Notes under the pieces: generated by a model
The model's database searches: none
What the model was told of the DNA's origin: nothing
The model's input: the letters and a program-made list of their open reading frames with translations, nothing else
Part shown: positions 62,155 through 64,000 of the stretch, in pieces
How positions within the stretch are numbered: the first letter of the stretch is position 1
How the letters are laid out: each line of letters opens with the position of its first letter
Made by a program: the position numbers and the translations under genes
Source: Micropruina glycogenica
Lineage (GTDB): Bacteria; Actinomycetota; Actinomycetes; Propionibacteriales; Propionibacteriaceae
Length of the DNA: 64,000 nucleotides
Reading direction: 5' to 3' (one strand)
NCBI RefSeq assembly: GCF_039524395.1
Contig: NZ_BAAAGO010000040.1

Positions 62155-63179
62155 TCACCGTCACCCACGCCGACAAGTCCTACGGCAGGTTCAAAGCCTT
62201 GGACGACGTGTCGCTCGACATTCCCTCGGGTACGTTGACGGCACTGCTCGGGCCGTCCGGCTCGGGCAAGTCGACCCTGCTGCGCGCCATCGCCGGCCTC
62301 GAAGACCTCGACGGCGGCTCGGTGGTGATCGCCGGCCACGACGTCACCCACCTGCCGCCCCAGCGACGCGGCATCGGCTTCGTGTTTCAGCACTACGCGG
62401 CGTTCAAGCACCTCACCGTGCGCGACAACGTGGCGTTCGGGCTGACCATTCGCAAGCGGCCCAAGGCCGAGACCACCAAACGCGTGGACGATCTGCTCGA
62501 GGTGGTCGGACTGGCCGGCTTTCAGCACCGCTACCCGGCCCAGCTCTCGGGCGGCCAGCGGCAGCGCATGGCGCTGGCCCGGGCGCTGGCGGTCGATCCG
62601 CAGGTGCTGCTGCTCGACGAACCGTTCGGCGCGCTCGACGCCAAGGTGCGCGACGACCTGCGCCGCTGGCTGCGCCGCCTGCACGACGAGGTACACGTCA
62701 CCACCGTGCTGGTCACCCACGACCAGGAGGAGGCACTCGACGTCGCCGACCGCATCGCGGTGCTCAACGCCGGCCGCATCGAACAGGTCGGCAGCCCCGA
62801 CGAGCTCTACGAACAGCCCGCGAACCCCTTCGTGATGTCGTTTCTCGGTTCGGTGTCACGGTTGAACGGCGAAATCGCCCGGCCGCACGACCTGCGCATC
62901 GAACGCGATCGTCAGGTGGCGATCACCGAAGCCGAACGCACCGGCGTCCGAGTCACCGAAGCCCGGGTCGAACGGCTCGTCCGGCTCGGTTTCGAGGTGC
63001 GCATCGAGCTCAGCCACACCACCACCGGCGACCAGTTCTTCGCCCAGTTGACCCGGGCCGAAGCGTCCGGGCTGGCACTCACGGTGGGTGACGTGGTGTG
63101 GGTGCTGCCCACCCACACGCTCGGCACTGGGCTGCCCGCTCTCGCCGGCGAGGAGGAGTTCCCAGCACTCGCGGTGTGA
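62151..63179 (+). CDS. cysA: Sulfate ABC transporter ATPase CysA
   Basis: The 342-residue ATPase has Walker A GPSGSGKSTLL, the signature LSGGQRQRMALARAL, Walker B VLLLDEPFGALD and the H-loop VTHDQEEALDVADR. A C-terminal regulatory region (about residues 240-342) has RPHDLRI typical of CysA. It energises sulfate or thiosulfate uptake through CysT/CysW. Confidence 0.94.
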   Translation: MITVTHADKSYGRFKALDDVSLDIPSGTLTALLGPSGSGKSTLLRAIAGLEDLDGGSVVIAGHDVTHLPPQRRGIGFVFQHYAAFKHLTVRDNVAFGLTIRKRPKAETTKRVDDLLEVVGLAGFQHRYPAQLSGGQRQRMALARALAVDPQVLLLDEPFGALDAKVRDDLRRWLRRLHDEVHVTTVLVTHDQEEALDVADRIAVLNAGRIEQVGSPDELYEQPANPFVMSFLGSVSRLNGEIARPHDLRIERDRQVAITEAERTGVRVTEARVERLVRLGFEVRIELSHTTTGDQFFAQLTRAEASGLALTVGDVVWVLPTHTLGTGLPALAGEEEFPALAV

Positions 63180-63200
63180 CCGGGTGGGCGACGCGCAACA

Positions 63201-63674
63201 ATGAGAGCCGTGGAGATCTCTGCCAAAACCGAATACGCCGTGCGGGCCATGCTCGAACTCGCGGACGCGTCAGACCCCTGGTCGGCGCCGGTTTCGGTGG
63301 ACGTGCTCGCGCAGGGTCAGGGACTGCCCCGCAAGTTTCTGGAGGCCATTCTGGCCGACCTGCGCCGCGCCGAATTGGTGATCAGTACCAAAGGGTCCCG
63401 CGGTGGCTACCAGCTGGCCCGGCCCGCGTCCGAGATCGCCGTCGGGGCGATCTTCCGGGCGGTGGACGGTCCGCTGGCCGAGGTGCGCGGACGGCGTCCG
63501 CACCAGACGGAGTACGACGGGGTGGCGAAGCACCTGCCCGTGCTGTGGGTGGCGGTGCGCAGCAGCCTGCGCCAGGTGTTGGACGACACCTCGCTCGAAC
63601 AACTGCGCAGCGGCGACCTGCCGGGGCACGTCCGTGATCTGGCCGCCGAGCCCGACGCGTGGTCGTCACGCTGA
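63201..63674 (+). CDS. Rrf2 family transcriptional regulator, cysteine-free (CymR-like)
   Basis: The 157-residue protein has the Rrf2 winged helix EISAKTEYAVRAMLELA ... LPRKFLEAILADLRRAELVISTKGSRGGYQLARP. It has no cysteine, so it cannot bind an Fe-S cluster as IscR and NsrR do. This places it with CymR-type regulators of sulfur and cysteine metabolism, in keeping with its place 21 nt after cysA. The ATG at 63201 and the GTG at 63210 are both possible starts. Confidence 0.88.
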   Translation: MRAVEISAKTEYAVRAMLELADASDPWSAPVSVDVLAQGQGLPRKFLEAILADLRRAELVISTKGSRGGYQLARPASEIAVGAIFRAVDGPLAEVRGRRPHQTEYDGVAKHLPVLWVAVRSSLRQVLDDTSLEQLRSGDLPGHVRDLAAEPDAWSSR

Positions 63675-64000
63675 TCGAGCTCAACGGGGTTCTGGGGTGC
63701 GACAACGTGGCGCGAGTTCGGAACCGTCCCCAACTATCGCCACCGGCGCGCAGCAGCCTCGCCGGTTTGCTTGTCACGACGCTTGATCGAGCTCGTCGAG
63801 ATCCGCTCGGGTGCCGGGACGTCGAACCAGCACGACGATTGGTGCTCGATGGGTTTCGACCAACGGAGATGCGCACCCTGCACCCTTTTGGGAAACCTGT
63901 GGACTCATGTCAAGATGCCCGCTTGGGTTGGGTCGTTGACTCATTTCGTTTTGCCCGCGTCATTTTTGTTCGGGATAGGTAGACGTGGTTGCGTTTGGCT
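63675..64000. repeat. Gene-free end region with family E and A repeats
   Basis: No gene is visible in the last 326 nt. A 35-nt family-E palindrome lies at 63708-63742 (TGGCGCGAG...TATCGCCA) and a family-A variant at 63785-63803. The final part is more AT-rich (CATTTCGTTTTGCCC, CATTTTTGTTCGGG), as expected for the promoter of a gene beyond the window. Confidence 0.65.

Overview
The window is chromosomal DNA of a high-GC Gram-positive bacterium (Actinomycetota). The best fit is a Propionibacteriales/Propionibacteriaceae-like organism. This rests on gene order (a dcw cluster with ftsW-murG-murC-ftsQ-ftsZ-pgeF-sepF-yggT-divIVA; a pyk ... pdtaR ... polA order like that of mycobacteria), on the ATP-grasp/alpha-E/transglutaminase trio, and on strong G/C preference at third codon positions. 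No species can be named from sequence alone.

Layout. 1-2632 is the distal spc ribosomal-protein operon (rpsH-rplF-rplR-rpsE-rpmD-rplO), closed by a perfect hairpin terminator. A palindrome cluster and a GntR/FCD regulator separate it from secY-adk-map (3881-6627). 6659-12852 holds ctlX, a DUF2087 gene, the ATP-grasp/alpha-E/transglutaminase operon, a DksA-like zinc-finger gene and a DUF1707 gene. 13044-16361 (minus strand) holds an FAD oxidoreductase, a DUF4126 membrane protein, a small ORF and a LacI regulator with two operators. 16663-23107 is a translationally coupled DNA-damage operon behind a perfect LexA box: DUF6504, SAV_6107-type HEPN protein, DnaE2 and DinB. A DUF3040 gene and the minus-strand moxR-DUF58-tgpA set follow. 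28349-48613 is the cell wall and division cluster from mraZ to divIVA, then a second DksA-like gene, lspA and an rluD-type gene. The rest carries pyk, an alcohol dehydrogenase/FGGY kinase pair, tRNA-Leu(CAA), pdtaR, a PrmC-related methyltransferase, a thioesterase, polA, a maltokinase-cap protein, a sulfate ABC transporter operon and an Rrf2 regulator.

The most striking feature is a set of short dispersed palindromic repeats. I label them A (19 nt, GTCGAG tandem), B (about 24 nt, inverted repeat with CCCGGCG/CGCCGGG arms), C (about 72 nt, arms GAGATTACGTCCGAT), D (about 100-106 nt, arms up to 23 bp) and E (35 nt, TGGCGCGAG arms). Most lie between genes, especially convergent ones. Several, however, are translated in frame: they make up more than half of the HEPN protein, two inserts in DnaE2, one insert in the FAD oxidoreductase and part of the ATP-grasp C-terminus. 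The SOS operon with two accessory proteins of unknown function, and the recruitment of palindromic repeats into coding sequence, are the two observations I rate highest.
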